DNA of 64,000 nucleotides from Gimesia maris. Its GTDB lineage: Bacteria > Planctomycetota > Planctomycetia > Planctomycetales > Planctomycetaceae. This document shows positions 62,621 through 64,000 of this stretch, piece after piece. The translations under genes were made by a program, and so were the position numbers. A model generated the notes under the pieces. It was not told the origin of the DNA. It made no database searches and was given only the letters and a program-made list of their open reading frames with translations. Where the stretch lies: contig NZ_CP042910.1 in NCBI RefSeq assembly GCF_008298035.1, positions 5,471,001-5,535,000 on the forward strand, given 5' to 3'. Within the stretch, counting starts at the first letter, position 1. Each line of letters opens with the position of its first letter.

Positions 62621-64000
62621 TCAGAAAGAACAATAACTCGAAAACTTAAGCCCCGCTGTCTCCGCCCAGCGTCGCAAGACGTTCCGCTCTCTTGGATTCG
62701 GCAGGCGGTTTGCTTTCCCACGCACCTCACAGATCAGATGTGGCTCTTTTCTGACTTCGATCGTAATCGCCTTTTTAAATCCCGTCTCGAGTTCAATCTG
62801 CATCGACCAGATCGAACAATTGCCTTCCACACAAGAGGAAGCATAGGTCCCCACACAGTGATTCATGTGATTGCCTTCTGTATCGAGTTCATAACTGTTA
62901 AGCAACTCTCGAATCACCCATCGCTTTCCAGATTGAGCCCCGTCCTCTTCATCTCGAAAATCAAACTCGGGAATTCCGCTGGGTTCCCATTCATATTCGG
63001 GAATCCGTTTTTTGTTTTCCTGATCACGGTGCCACTCATTGACATCGCGCAGCAGAGACTGAAACGTCCGGCCTTTGAGAGAATATTCATTGATGGGAGA
63101 CGAGTCTTCATCGTACTCTTCTGGCGATACTCCATATCGCTGAAAGATCAGATAATCCACGATCAGCCTGAGCTGGTCCAGTTCCAGTTACGGATGAAGG
63201 ATCAGCCATTGAATTACAGCAGACCAGAATTCATCGCGCGAGAAGCCTGGGGTTAGTCTGGTTGAGAGGATCATGCGAGCTAATCTTGCATCCCCTCCCA
63301 TTCCCAGAATCTGCCCCCAGCGAATCGCCTGTAACAGGGAGAGGTCCTGAGGTGCCCGCATGAAATAATGAGCCATTTTTTTGGTGTAAGAGATCGGCAG
63401 CGCACAGTGACGTATATTCTGTCCTTGCCCCACCTCAAGATACCAGTCCCTCCAGACCGCGCAATGCGGTGAATAATCCAGCAGCCAGACGGAATCAAAA
63501 AACAGTGGCATCCGGTATTTGACAAACAGGTGTCTTAAGAGAGAAGCAAGCTGTCGATCGACATTACTGCCACGGGGACGCCACTTTTCAACAGGGCGAA
63601 TCCAGGAACGCGCTTCAGCGGCAATGAAAACCAGTGCGGTGGAGATACAGTCCCACGGAATACCAGTCTGAACAGCATCAATGATTTTTGATTTACTGCA
63701 GTAGAGTTGAGAGGTCAACCTTATAAAAGAATCTCGTATTAATTCCGATCGATTAAGGATCGGAGATCGGTATTGATACAGTTCAGAAATATTTCGAAGC
63801 AATGGATCTGATATGGATTTCGTTTTTATGTTTGCAGAACAAACAGCGTCCAGTTTCTCGAACATCGATCGCTGTTCCTGTTTTCGCTGTTGTAGACATT
63901 TGACTGCCAGCCTGCGACGGAAATATAACATTTCTTCGCAACGTTGTCGTCGCGACTTACGCAGACCGGTGCGAAATCCATTTTCCACGCACCACTGGCG
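62621..64000 (-). pseudogene. PcfJ-like gene interrupted by an in-frame stop; N-terminus beyond the window
   Basis: The frame enters at base 64000 (RQWCVENGFRTGLRKSRR) and runs to a TAA at 63188-63190, then continues in the same frame to 62621. Both parts fit one PcfJ-like protein: the first has KKMAHYFMRAPQDLSLLQAI and ends WLILHP; the second has VDYLIFQRYG and the signature GNHMNHCVGTYASSCVEGNC. No frameshift is needed. The single stop makes this a likely pseudogene; a separate start at 63160 might still give the C-terminal part. PcfJ-like proteins are often linked to plasmids and mobile elements. Confidence 0.78.

Noticed and set aside
63160..63190. A frameshift in the PcfJ-like gene
   Set aside because: The codons on both sides of the TAA are in the same frame, so a point stop explains the break and no base insertion or loss is needed.

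Overview
The window looks like a piece of a planctomycete chromosome, most likely Gimesia or a close relative (inference). The evidence is a set of families typical of that phylum: DUF1501, DUF1552 and DUF1592/1588/1585-type cytochrome proteins with Tat or Sec signals, two DUF1559 prepilin-like proteins with a C-terminal H-x9-DG motif, and secreted propeller and beta-helix proteins. No rRNA, tRNA, CRISPR array or intact insertion sequence was seen.

Layout. 1-2.4 kb: the N-terminal part of a DUF1501 protein, a dispersed repeat copy and an MscS-type channel. 2.7-13.3 kb: a catabolic locus of secreted hydrolases, a beta-helix protein and two beta-propeller glycosidase-like proteins around a divergent GntR regulator / RraA-like aldolase pair with a palindromic operator. 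13.4-25.2 kb: a stress and redox island. An NtrC-type sigma-54 activator stands beside an epimerase / VKOR-like / SPW-like / glutamate dehydrogenase operon, followed by a CaCA exchanger, a rhodanese, an FMN-binding stress protein, a small helical protein, Hsp20 and a Lon-related protease. Three sequences with exact sigma-54 spacing (GG-N10-GC) precede three of these units, so the island looks like a local sigma-54 regulon. 25.6-27.2 kb: a DUF1559 protein and a lipoprotein. 27.6-37.1 kb: a five-gene operon of circularly permuted ATP-grasp, alpha-E and transglutaminase proteins, with a second set partly fused; it probably makes or modifies a peptide.

37.1-43.4 kb: a minus-strand run from a GntR regulator (with overlapping palindromes at its promoter) through DUF1559, a lipoprotein, a large cytochrome-type protein and DUF1552. 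43.7-49.4 kb: assorted genes (SDR, a ScdA-N-like domain, DinB-like, intradiol dioxygenase-like, DUF3500, membrane proteins). 49.5-56.8 kb: small accessory genes, including two tandem paralogue pairs, a SET-domain protein, a zinc-ribbon protein, a SUKH/SMI1-like protein and a YggL-like protein, with two further copies of the dispersed repeat. 56.8-59.8 kb: a TetR regulator whose operator is repeated before an AhpD-like gene, followed by an Asp-nucleophile hydrolase and a flavin-binding protein. 59.8-62.4 kb: an inverse-autotransporter-like surface protein with a long beta-helix repeat passenger. 62.6-64 kb: a PcfJ-like gene broken by an in-frame stop.

All family assignments come from reading motifs by eye; no database search was run.
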